Below are positions 37,025 to 44,445 of a stretch of DNA of 64,000 nucleotides, one piece after another. The notes under the pieces are model-generated. The model saw only the letters and a list, made by a program, of their open reading frames with translations, was not told the DNA's origin and did not search any database. Both the position numbers and the translations under genes were made by a program. Every line of letters starts with the position of its first letter. Position 1 is the stretch's first letter. Location of the stretch: the NCBI GenBank assembly GCA_041392665.1, contig JAWKLQ010000038.1, forward strand, positions 28,704 to 92,703. Reading direction: 5' to 3'. The stretch comes from Flavilitoribacter sp020436695 (GTDB lineage Bacteria > Bacteroidota > Bacteroidia > Chitinophagales > Saprospiraceae).

Positions 37025-38517
37025 TTTTTTGTTTTATGGTTAGTTAGGGCAGTGCAAAACTGGAAACATCCTGACTGTGATAGTTCATTTTTCTCAGTAC
37101 CAGCGTACCCTGACTTATGACTAAAGACGCTAAAAAAAACAGCCATCTGTGAAGGACAACCATGCGTTTCATCTTCCGCCCCGATGCCGGCCAGACTGAC
37201 CTGATATTGATGATCCTTACTTACTTTTGTGGCCCAGTCGCGAAATTCCTCCCGCGTCCATTCAAAGCGGTGATCACTGTGGCGGAAAGTGCCGGGTTCC
37301 ATGTTCTCAAATAGCACATTGTATTCTACATTGGGGGTGGTCACCACTACTACCTTTGGCCGGGCGTATTGAAAGATGGCCTGTTCGAAGGCCCGTAGCC
37401 GGTTCTCATCGAGGTGTTCGATCACTTCCACGGCTACGGCAGCGTCATAACCTTCCAGGCGTCGGTCGCGGTAAGTAAGTGCACCGTGTAGCAACTGGAT
37501 ACGTTCTTTGGTGCGGGGTGTCATGGTATCCCAATTCAGTCGCCGTTTGGCGACTTCCAGTGCCCGGAAACTGACATCCATTCCGGTGATCTTTTGGAAT
37601 TGGCTTTCCCGCAGCAGTTTTTTCAGCAACTTACCGGTACTGCAGCCCAGGTCGAGTACGGTTTGTACCTCCCGTTCTTTTAGCGCTTCTATGACTTCCT
37701 GATGCCGCTGGTCGTGCAGACTGATCTTATTTTCCATTTGCTCTTCCGGTTCCTGTTCCGGAGCGTTAGCCTCTTCATCTTCCTGTTGTCTTAACTGCTC
37801 GATCGCCTGCAGGGCCAGGCTGCTCCGGTGTTTCAGATAGCGGCGGGTGATCTGCGCCATGGCCGGATGACCTTCCAGCCAGGATTTGGCTTTAGCTATC
37901 AGTTTATCCACTTCATCGGCTCCTACGTAATAATGTTTTTTGTTGTCGAGTGCCGGGATCAGAATATACAGATGGCGAAGCAGCGTGCGCAGCGGCAGTG
38001 TATGGTTCAGTTGGATCTCAAAGTACATGCTTTGCCCCCAGTTGGGGAATTTGGCATCCAGGATCTGAGCAGTGGTCTGTACCTGGTATCCCAAGGGTTC
38101 GAAGAACTCCCGGATGGTATTTTCTCCACCTTTTGCCGGTAGTGCCGCAATCTTTACTTCAAAAGACAATGGTTGATCCACCAGTTCAGGACGAGCACTG
38201 CAGTTGCCGTTCAGGGCACTGCCAAAAACCTTGGCAATGGCGGTAGACATGAAGGAAGAAGCCGCATAGGGCCGGTCATTCACGTACTGCCCCAACTGAA
38301 AAGAATCGGAATACTGTTTAGACCGGGAACGGGCCAGGGCGATGGTATCGATCTCCAGCATGAGAACGGCACTACAGCGTTCGTCGGAGGCTTCGGGAAA
38401 GAAGACATGGGCACGGCCAAAAGCAAGTTCTTTGTCCTGCACCCGGTCGGGATGTTTACCGAGTAAATAACCGAGGTCGGTAGCGGGCTTGTGGGTTGTT
38501 GTGATCTGCAAAAACAT
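37021..38517 (-). CDS. hen1: RNA 3'-terminal ribose 2'-O-methyltransferase Hen1
   Basis: A 498-residue partner of Pnkp. The N-terminal half (about 1-240) is the ligase-activating region; the C-terminal half is a Rossmann methyltransferase with VLDLGCSTG (287-295) for AdoMet, E364, E367 and H368 in EVIEHL, and H413 in FRHSDH, giving the EXXEH...H metal site specific to Hen1. An acidic low-complexity linker (QQEDEEANAPEQEPEEQ) joins the halves. A tail of about 30 residues after the expected end (SHKSGYAGTEKNELSQSG onward) runs up to the pnkp ATG. It is the first gene of the operon. Confidence 0.95.
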   Translation of the reverse strand: MFLQITTTHKPATDLGYLLGKHPDRVQDKELAFGRAHVFFPEASDERCSAVLMLEIDTIALARSRSKQYSDSFQLGQYVNDRPYAASSFMSTAIAKVFGSALNGNCSARPELVDQPLSFEVKIAALPAKGGENTIREFFEPLGYQVQTTAQILDAKFPNWGQSMYFEIQLNHTLPLRTLLRHLYILIPALDNKKHYYVGADEVDKLIAKAKSWLEGHPAMAQITRRYLKHRSSLALQAIEQLRQQEDEEANAPEQEPEEQMENKISLHDQRHQEVIEALKEREVQTVLDLGCSTGKLLKKLLRESQFQKITGMDVSFRALEVAKRRLNWDTMTPRTKERIQLLHGALTYRDRRLEGYDAAVAVEVIEHLDENRLRAFEQAIFQYARPKVVVVTTPNVEYNVLFENMEPGTFRHSDHRFEWTREEFRDWATKVSKDHQYQVSLAGIGAEDETHGCPSQMAVFFSVFSHKSGYAGTEKNELSQSGCFQFCTALTNHKTKK

Positions 38518-38528
38518 TTTTTCAACGG

Positions 38529-38609
38529 GCGTTAGTTGTTGTATTTAATGGTGACAGCTTGTGGATAGTTCCTGACCGGCTGTTTTCTCATTCGGATACA
38601 AACTAACGC
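38529..38609 (-). promoter_or_regulatory. Inverted repeat in the hen1 leader
   Basis: GCGTTAGTT (38529-38537) and AACTAACGC (38601-38609) are a perfect 9-bp inverted repeat flanking 63 bases, ending 12 bp before the hen1 ATG. It could form a leader stem in the RNA. No family of riboswitch was recognised. Confidence 0.3.
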
Positions 38610-38743
38610 ACCTGCTGCGCAATGTTTTTGCGTAGAAATAAAAAGAAGGAAAATTTATGCTTCGTCAGGTGAAGTTTCTTTTTGGTTCATCCAGTATTTC
38701 TTGTATTTAAGATCTATGATGGCAGGTAATCAGGTGCAGCCGC

Positions 38744-39520
38744 TCACTTAATTTCAAATATTGTTTTACTTCCAACATCAACTATCTTAATCCGCTCATC
38801 GCCTATTGCCTTAATCTTTTCTACCGGTTCTTTATAATGCTGAAAAGTCCCATAATGAACGGGAATAACAATTTCAGGATTAAGCCTGGAGATCATCTTT
38901 TTAAGCATGCCGGCATTTAGTGTCAAAGTCATGATCCAGCTTCCCTCTTGTGCTGCACCCATATTGGGGATTAGCAGATCAATCATTCTACCTTCAATCG
39001 CTTTTATCGCTTTGTTCGTATAAACGGTATCTCCAGTAAGGTAAATCCGTAGTTGTTCTTTCCCTTTTGTAATGCTCAGGTAGTATCCGTTTCCTTTTCC
39101 GGCCAGTAAAGCACTTAATGGATTCACTCCGTGTATCGCCGGGATGGCTTCCACTTCAATTTTATAGCCTTTGAGATCAAATGTTTTTGTCTGCCGCCAG
39201 CTCAATACCGTCAAACCCTCTTTTCCACTTTTCTTTAAAACCCGGGAAGCATTTTTATTACAAACGATCTCCGATGAGCTTGAGATTTGAGATAATCCAA
39301 TTTGGTCAAGATGATCTTCGTGATCATGCGTTATCAACCACAAGTCAATATCATTGAAATCCTCTTCGGTATAAACAGGGTCTTCAATTCTTCGTGATCT
39401 AAACCAGAAATAATCCTGAACGATCCCTTTTTCGCATAAAACAGGGTCAACGGCGATGTGTAAATCCTTGATGGATAAAATGAAAGTGGCCCCGCCGATC
39501 CAATTGAAGGTTATTTGCAT
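38744..39520 (-). CDS. MBL-fold metal-dependent hydrolase
   Basis: A 258-residue metallo-beta-lactamase-fold protein. It begins with the short WIGGATFIL strand typical of UPF0173/UlaG-like members, has THDHEDHLD (H65, H67, D69, H70) as the HxHxDH site, AIHGVNP, YLTGDT and PVHYGTF for the remaining ligands. No signal peptide, so it is cytoplasmic. UlaG-like proteins act as lactonases or phosphodiesterases; the exact substrate is not predictable. It lies upstream of hen1 on the same strand with 226 bp between, so it is probably a separate transcript. Confidence 0.88.
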   Translation of the reverse strand: MQITFNWIGGATFILSIKDLHIAVDPVLCEKGIVQDYFWFRSRRIEDPVYTEEDFNDIDLWLITHDHEDHLDQIGLSQISSSSEIVCNKNASRVLKKSGKEGLTVLSWRQTKTFDLKGYKIEVEAIPAIHGVNPLSALLAGKGNGYYLSITKGKEQLRIYLTGDTVYTNKAIKAIEGRMIDLLIPNMGAAQEGSWIMTLTLNAGMLKKMISRLNPEIVIPVHYGTFQHYKEPVEKIKAIGDERIKIVDVGSKTIFEIK

Positions 39521-39605
39521 TTTTGGTGATCTTATTGGAGGTGACTTTCATAAGACATGACAGCCGACGGATAGACGGATAGTTGGTGGTATTCGCATTT
39601 ACATT

Positions 39606-39801
39606 TCAAGCTCTGAACTTGACTGCATTTCTAACCTTAGCTGCTTGTTCTTTCCGGGATTCCTCATCTTGCTGGATAAAGTATTCCTGCTTTTTTTCTT
39701 TCCTCTTCGGTCAGATCTTCCGGAATAAGCATAGCATCTGCAATTTCTTCATCTGTATACTTTTTTCTCAGCTTTTCATATAAGGCCTCATATTTCTTCA
39801 T
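39606..39801 (-). pseudogene. Frameshifted small protein, possible antitoxin-like remnant
   Basis: Starting at 39801 the frame gives MKKYEALYEKLRKK, then YTDEEIADAMLIPEDLTEEERKK, and stops early at 39664. Removing one A from a run of seven (39691-39697) restores a 64-residue protein ending AAKVRNAVKFRA at 39606. The highly charged small helix protein resembles hypothetical proteins that occur in small two-gene cassettes of Bacteroidota, but I cannot name a family. The shift may be real or a sequencing homopolymer error. Confidence 0.45.
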
Positions 39802-39901
39802 GCTTCAAATATTTTATGATGATCTCTTGGGCTGACTCAGCAAATACGACCAGATGAGTCCCCACTGGCAGGAAACTGAACTTATTACTATAGTAATCCA
39901 T
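39788..39901 (-). CDS. Short ORF overlapping the start of the charged small protein
   Basis: A 37-residue frame (MDYYSNKFSFLPVG, then THLVVFAESAQEIIIKYLKHEEI) ends at 39788, overlapping the next ATG at 39801 by 14 bp. The same frame is open further upstream into the end of the lectin gene, so this may be the tail of a longer lost gene. Overlap of two tiny genes is typical of toxin-antitoxin-like pairs, but there is no motif to prove that. Confidence 0.35.
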   Translation of the reverse strand: MDYYSNKFSFLPVGTHLVVFAESAQEIIIKYLKHEEI

Positions 39902-39932
39902 CAGCTTTGTTTTTGCAATCAATGAAACAAAC

Positions 39933-40691
39933 CTACTCCCTCCTTCCCCAACTCCGATCCAGCACTCCCGGATAATACTCCGGTAACTTTAGCTTAGCCG
40001 GCGGAGAAAAAGACATCTTATCAAAGCAGACCTCATGGATGTTGTTATAGCGACCGGTTCCCGCCGAGACGCCCCAATATACCGTTGGATTGCCCCCGAA
40101 GATACCACCCACCAGATCATAGCGGGCACGCAATATCCTTCTCCGGTCGATCTCAATGGCCAGGGTTTTGGAGTCGGGTTCCCAGCGCACAGCGAAACGG
40201 TGGCGCGTACAATCTTCCAGATTAGGTACGATGGTGGGAGGGGCCGCATCGCTATAGTGCGCGACGTGCCCGTTGAATAGTACGGCCACATGATCTTCGG
40301 CCGGATCGTACAGGTGGTAATTGCGCCAGGTGTCGATCTCGATACCAAAGGAAGGACGAAGACCGCCAAAGCCGATCCCTTCTCCGCTGCCGCCTACGCG
40401 ATTGGGCCGATTGGTAAAAATGAATACCATACCGTCGGCCCCATCGTCGTTCTTGCAGCCCATCATGATCTCCAGTTCGATGTCGAAGCGCTCCGTCAGA
40501 TTGATCGGATATTTGTACCAAATTGAACCGGAAGAGTAATTGCTCTCATCGGTAAGCCGGAAACACTGATCATCCACCAGATAGGTATCACCACTCATGG
40601 TAAAATCATCGGTGATGAGGTCCTGGGCAAAAAGTGGAAGGTGTAGGGTGGCCACCAGTGCAAAAACAGCGATAAGTATCAGTCGAGTCAT
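39933..40691 (-). CDS. Secreted L-type lectin-like protein
   Basis: A 252-residue protein using the ATG at 40689-40691, giving a clean signal peptide (MTRLILIAVFALVATLHLPLFAQ). The mature part is one legume/L-type lectin-like sandwich: IWYKYPINLTERFDIELEI, NDDGADGMVFIFTN, GEGIGFGGLRPSFGIEIDTW and TGRYNNIHEVCFDKM match the conserved strands with acidic sugar-binding loop residues. It ends with a short Pro-rich tail and no sorting domain, so a periplasmic or outer-membrane location is likely. Sugar specificity is unknown. Confidence 0.85.
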   Translation of the reverse strand: MTRLILIAVFALVATLHLPLFAQDLITDDFTMSGDTYLVDDQCFRLTDESNYSSGSIWYKYPINLTERFDIELEIMMGCKNDDGADGMVFIFTNRPNRVGGSGEGIGFGGLRPSFGIEIDTWRNYHLYDPAEDHVAVLFNGHVAHYSDAAPPTIVPNLEDCTRHRFAVRWEPDSKTLAIEIDRRRILRARYDLVGGIFGGNPTVYWGVSAGTGRYNNIHEVCFDKMSFSPPAKLKLPEYYPGVLDRSWGRRE

Positions 40692-41032
40692 AACGTCATA
40701 CACTTTAAAGGGTGAGGAAAAGAGTTGTGGTGGCACTTGGTATTTGACGGCAATAAATGGAACAGTTATTCTTTACACTTTCTCCGTCTCTTATTCAAAA
40801 ATAACATTATATACGAAAAAGTGTTGCGGCTATATTGATTTGTTTATGTTGATAATCAGGGTTTTGATGGAATTTTTATTTAGAGAAGCTAAGCTGGCAA
40901 AGACGCGATTTTAACCGCAACCTGTCCCGCCGCCAGGGCAACCGGAACGGTCGGGAAGGGCAAGAGGCGCAAAGAAACGCAAAGATTTCTTTGAGTCCGT
41001 TTATCAAATCTGTATGCTAGCAAAAGCAACTG
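40692..41032. other. Intergenic region with short repeats only
   Basis: The region holds CTCCGTCTCTTAT plus CAAAA at 40782-40800, matching 18 of 19 bases of the edge of the element before moxR, and a GCAAAG-rich repeat near 40896-40990. The only longer frame lacks any protein-like character. Confidence 0.45.
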
Positions 41033-41221
41033 AGAACATGTTTAAAATTCCCTCAATCGGCTGCGAGCGGCAAATTTTCTCCCGACCTTCGTTAAAAAGC
41101 CTCGCCGTACTTTCCAAGTATGCCTGCGTTTTTTGCCTTCCCGACACTGCGTGTACGGGACAGGCTAGTCAGAACAAAATTTGCTCTCTCTCGCTCAATC
41201 AGGAAAATTTAAACATGTTCT
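41033..41221. mobile_element. MITE-like element C with long imperfect terminal inverted repeats
   Basis: AGAACATGTTTAAAATTCC (41033-41051) is mirrored by GGAAAATTTAAACATGTTCT (41202-41221). Weaker pairing continues inward through CAAATTTT on both sides (near 41071 and 41176) for about 50 bp. The middle has no coding capacity. The right tip ends at the first base of the stop codon of the Gfo/Idh gene (41221-41223). Confidence 0.65.
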
Positions 41222-42210
41222 TACCCACAGATCTCCCCCATCACCCAATTCGTACGCGCTCCCGTAAAGCCCGTACTCGGACAGGTGCCTTTGCCCGACA
41301 GCTCATCTACCACCAGTTGAATAAGTGGCTGTTGAATGTGTTCGGGCATGTCGAACTGGAAGGTCTGGGAGGCTTTGCCGGCAACTTCCAGCGTAACGTG
41401 ATGATCGCCGAAACAGGGAAATGAGATCTGTCCCTGGCTGCCCAGAATGGTGATCACTTCCTGATCGGACCCGATGGCAGCGTTAAAGCACCAAAGCCCC
41501 TGACCTGTTACGCCCGTCTCGAAACGGAAAGTACCACTAACAATATCTTCGGCTGGGTACTGCCCCGCCTGGTTGGCGCTTATCCCCTGTGCCTGTTTGA
41601 TAGGACCGAAAAGATAATCCAGAAAATCGAGTTGATGAGAGGCCAGATCGTAGAAATAGCCGCCGCCGGCTACTTCGGGATGTACTCGCCAGTTGTCTGC
41701 TTCGTTGGCTCGGATGATGTCCGGTTGCAGCGGTTTCACAAGTTTTATGTCAACATTCCGGATCTCACCGATCACACCGGAATCGACCAGTTCTTTTACC
41801 TTCAGGAAATTGGGTAACGCCCGGCGGTAGTAGGCCACGAAAAGCGGGACTTTGGCCGCCGCGCAGGCTTTTACCATGGTCAGGCATTCTTCGTAGGTTC
41901 GGGCCATCGGTTTTTCTACATAGACCGGTTTGCCGGCTGTAGCGACTTTTAGTGCATAGTATTCGTGCGAATCCGGTGGGGTTGCAATGTAGACCGCATC
42001 CACTTCCGGATCATTGATCAGCTTATCCGCATCGTCGTACCATTTGGGTACCTGGTGTCGCCGGGCGTAGTCTTTGGCCTTTTCTCCATTTCTGCGCATG
42101 ACGGCCACCAACCGGGAACCTGGTACTTTCTGAAATGCCGGGCCACTCTTAACTTCGCAAACATCGCCCACCCCGACAATGCCCCAGCGTATCTCTTTTT
42201 TATCTTTCAT
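41221..42210 (-). CDS. Gfo/Idh/MocA-family oxidoreductase
   Basis: A 329-residue NAD(P)-dependent sugar-type dehydrogenase. The Rossmann fold shows GIVGVGDV at 10-17, followed by DPEVDAVYIATPPDSHEYYALKVA and the conserved VYVEKPMA with the catalytic Lys. The second half is the alpha/beta domain with H215 in SHQLDFLDYL. The substrate is not predictable from family alone. It is divergent from the ThuA gene with 128 bp between, and ThuA and Gfo/Idh proteins often share sugar pathways. The 3' end abuts a MITE. Confidence 0.9.
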   Translation of the reverse strand: MKDKKEIRWGIVGVGDVCEVKSGPAFQKVPGSRLVAVMRRNGEKAKDYARRHQVPKWYDDADKLINDPEVDAVYIATPPDSHEYYALKVATAGKPVYVEKPMARTYEECLTMVKACAAAKVPLFVAYYRRALPNFLKVKELVDSGVIGEIRNVDIKLVKPLQPDIIRANEADNWRVHPEVAGGGYFYDLASHQLDFLDYLFGPIKQAQGISANQAGQYPAEDIVSGTFRFETGVTGQGLWCFNAAIGSDQEVITILGSQGQISFPCFGDHHVTLEVAGKASQTFQFDMPEHIQQPLIQLVVDELSGKGTCPSTGFTGARTNWVMGEICG

Positions 42211-42338
42211 TTATATGATTTTTCGTTAGACTTACAAGATACTATCCTTTTGAAAAAAGCCGGAGTTTTATACGGGATATCCGGGATTATTGATAGTTTT
42301 AATCTTCACTTTTTCGACGTAAATCAACTTAAACAAGC

Positions 42339-43112
42339 ATGAAAAATTTAGTAAGTACTCTCGTATTGCTATTCCTGACGCTGTGTGCCTTTCAGGGAAT
42401 GGCTCAGCGGGGCGGACAATTCCGGGCCCTTCTTTTCACCAAAACGGACGGGTTTCACCACGAATCTATCAATGAAGGGGTGGATGCGGTGCGTGCATTG
42501 GCCGAACGCCATTTTTTTACGGTCAGCTGGCAGGAAAACGCCAGTATTTTCAATGACCGTGCACTGGAGAATTTTGACGTAGTCATCTTTCTGAATACCA
42601 CTGGTGATATCCTAAACGACGAGCAACAGGCCGCTTTTGAAAAGTTCATTCAGTCCGGTAAGGGCTTTGTCGGTATTCACAGTGCATCCGATACTGAATA
42701 CGAATGGGAATGGTACACCAAGATGGTGGGGCATATGTTCAAGATTCACCCACAGATCCAAACGGCCAAGCTGAAGGTGACTGCCCGCAACTTTCCCGGC
42801 CTGGAAACCATGCCTGATGAATTTCTCTGGACGGATGAATGGTATGAATTCCAGCCGGCCACCATCGATGACCTGAATTATATTATTACCATTGATGAAA
42901 CTTCCTACGATCCCAATGTAAAGTGGGGTGACAATGTAGGCCAGGGTATGGGCGAGGTGCATCCTATCGCCTGGTATCATGAGTACGACGGCGGACGGGC
43001 TTTCTATACCGAGCTCGGCCATGTGCCGGCCGTCTATCAGGATCCGATGTTCCTGACGCATTTGTATGGCGGTATTTACTGGGCCGCGAAAGGGAAGGGC
43101 GTGATGAAGTAA
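42339..43112 (+). CDS. ThuA-domain protein
   Basis: A 257-residue secreted ThuA (trehalose utilization-like) domain protein. Signal peptide (1-22), then FRALLFTKTDGFHHESI, FDVVIFLNTTGDILN, GKGFVGIHSASDTEYEWEWY, VGHMFKIHP and GRAFYTELGHVPAVYQ, in the ThuA order. The family is glutamine-amidotransferase-like in fold, without a proven reaction for secreted members; sugar hydrolysis or keto-sugar conversion have been suggested for relatives. It is divergent from a Gfo/Idh oxidoreductase, suggesting related carbohydrate roles. Confidence 0.9.
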   Translation: MKNLVSTLVLLFLTLCAFQGMAQRGGQFRALLFTKTDGFHHESINEGVDAVRALAERHFFTVSWQENASIFNDRALENFDVVIFLNTTGDILNDEQQAAFEKFIQSGKGFVGIHSASDTEYEWEWYTKMVGHMFKIHPQIQTAKLKVTARNFPGLETMPDEFLWTDEWYEFQPATIDDLNYIITIDETSYDPNVKWGDNVGQGMGEVHPIAWYHEYDGGRAFYTELGHVPAVYQDPMFLTHLYGGIYWAAKGKGVMK

Positions 43113-43225
43113 GAATGAGGCCCCCTCTGCCTTCGGCATCTCCCCCGGAGTGGGAGACAAGTTGAATCGAAAGAAGAGGCTGACGATAACTAGTGGCACA
43201 AAGAGCACCGAAGGCAGAAGGGCTC

Positions 43226-44173
43226 TCATTCCTTTACCATCTTCCAGCAATAATGAATCTTCTTATTCCGAAAATCCTGCGGAATAGTAGCTGAGCTGAT
43301 GTCCCGGATCCCGGCCAGCGGTGAAAGCGCCACCTCATCCAGTCTGAATTTTCGGAAATTGGTAGAAAAGAACAAAATCCCTCCCGGTCGTAAACGGTGC
43401 AGACAAGCCGTGATCAGCTCCACGTGATCGCGCTGTACATCGAGAATATCCTCCATGGCCTTGCTGTTGGAAAAGGTGGGTGGATCCAGTATGATCAGAT
43501 CATAGGAAGCTACCGCCGGACGTGCCAGCCATTCCTTCACATCCTCCCGAAGAAATTGGTGCTCCCTGCCGGTGAAACCGTTGCGTTCCATATTCCTTTT
43601 GGCCCAGTCCAGATAAGTATTACTCAGATCGATGGTGGTCGTAGATGAAGCGCCGCCGGCTGCCATATACACGCTAAAGGAACCGGTATAGGCAAAAAGG
43701 TTGAGTGTGTCTTTTCCATCAGCCAGTTCCCTGGCCATCTCCCGGGTGATCCGATGATCCAGAAATAGCCCGGTATCCAGATAATCCCGCAGATTGACGA
43801 TAAAGGTCAGCCCGTTTTCCTGCACTTCAAATTCCTGCTGACGGTCATCACGTTTTTCGTACTGACTGCGGCCCTTTTGCTGTTCTCTTTCCTTGTAGAA
43901 GATCTGATCGGCGGGTAGTTCCAGTACTTCCTGCATGACCGCCCGGCAGCCTGAGCGCCACAACTGATACTCTTCCTGACTCAGCGGATGATCGCGCCGG
44001 TATTCGGCCACATGCAGGTATTGCCCGTAACGGTCGACCGCCAGAGGGAATTCCGGCACATCGGCATCGTAAATGCGATAACAGGTAATACCTTTTCTGC
44101 GAGCCCACTTGTCGTAATGCCGGGCCATTTTGCGCAGGCGATTGGCGAATATATCGAAATCAGGTAATGGCAT
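43226..44173 (-). CDS. rlmK: RlmK-type 23S rRNA (guanine-N7) methyltransferase, standalone
   Basis: A 315-residue protein matching the C-terminal half of E. coli RlmL (the RlmK domain), which makes m7G2069 in 23S rRNA. Landmarks: FANRLRKMARHYDKWARRKGITCYRIYDAD at the start (the segment after the THUMP/RlmL half), YLDTGLFLDHR, NLFAYTGSFSVYMA, DLSNTYLDWAKRN and the DPPTFSNSK motif. No THUMP domain is present and no RlmL-half gene is adjacent, so the function is split from RlmL here. Preceded on its 5' side by a nested inverted-repeat element. Confidence 0.85.
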   Translation of the reverse strand: MPLPDFDIFANRLRKMARHYDKWARRKGITCYRIYDADVPEFPLAVDRYGQYLHVAEYRRDHPLSQEEYQLWRSGCRAVMQEVLELPADQIFYKEREQQKGRSQYEKRDDRQQEFEVQENGLTFIVNLRDYLDTGLFLDHRITREMARELADGKDTLNLFAYTGSFSVYMAAGGASSTTTIDLSNTYLDWAKRNMERNGFTGREHQFLREDVKEWLARPAVASYDLIILDPPTFSNSKAMEDILDVQRDHVELITACLHRLRPGGILFFSTNFRKFRLDEVALSPLAGIRDISSATIPQDFRNKKIHYCWKMVKE

Positions 44174-44178
44174 TTTTT

Positions 44179-44443
44179 GATGTTATGATATTGTGATGCT
44201 GGGATGCTGTGATGTGGTCGTATGCAGTATACAAAGATAATATCATTGCACCACGAGATCGAGACATGATCCTTTCTTTATGCAGTTTTCCGCTTATGAA
44301 AGCCGCATCGCAGTCACGCGGGTAGCTAACCTGAAATATGGTAAACTCACGCTGCGACGACCTCATGGTGCAATGCCCCAATCCTAATACACCGCACATA
44401 ATTACATCATAAAATCACAGCATTCCAGCATCACAACATCAAT
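44179..44443. mobile_element. Nested inverted-repeat element E, about 265 bp
   Basis: Outer arms (44191-44213 and 44414-44436) match in 22 of 23 positions as inverse copies of TTGTGATGCTGGGATGCTGTG plus 2 bases. Inside, CATTGCACCA (44244-44253) pairs with TGGTGCAATG (44366-44375). The outer arms are themselves 8-bp periodic (CAGCATCA-type words). No coding frame. It separates the rRNA methyltransferase gene from the beta-galactosidase gene. Confidence 0.6.
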
Positions 44444-44445
44444 AT

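Noticed and set aside
34466..38517. Hen1-Pnkp pair as an undescribed system
   Set aside because: It is a clear match to the known bacterial RNA repair cassette; only the leader repeat and Hen1 tail are reported as open points.
39583..39783. 66-residue plus-strand frame near the MBL gene
   Set aside because: Reverse shadow of the charged small protein remnant; Phe/Cys-rich without sense.
44160..44399. 79-residue minus-strand frame over the nested inverted repeat
   Set aside because: Lies on the repeat element and has no homologous character.
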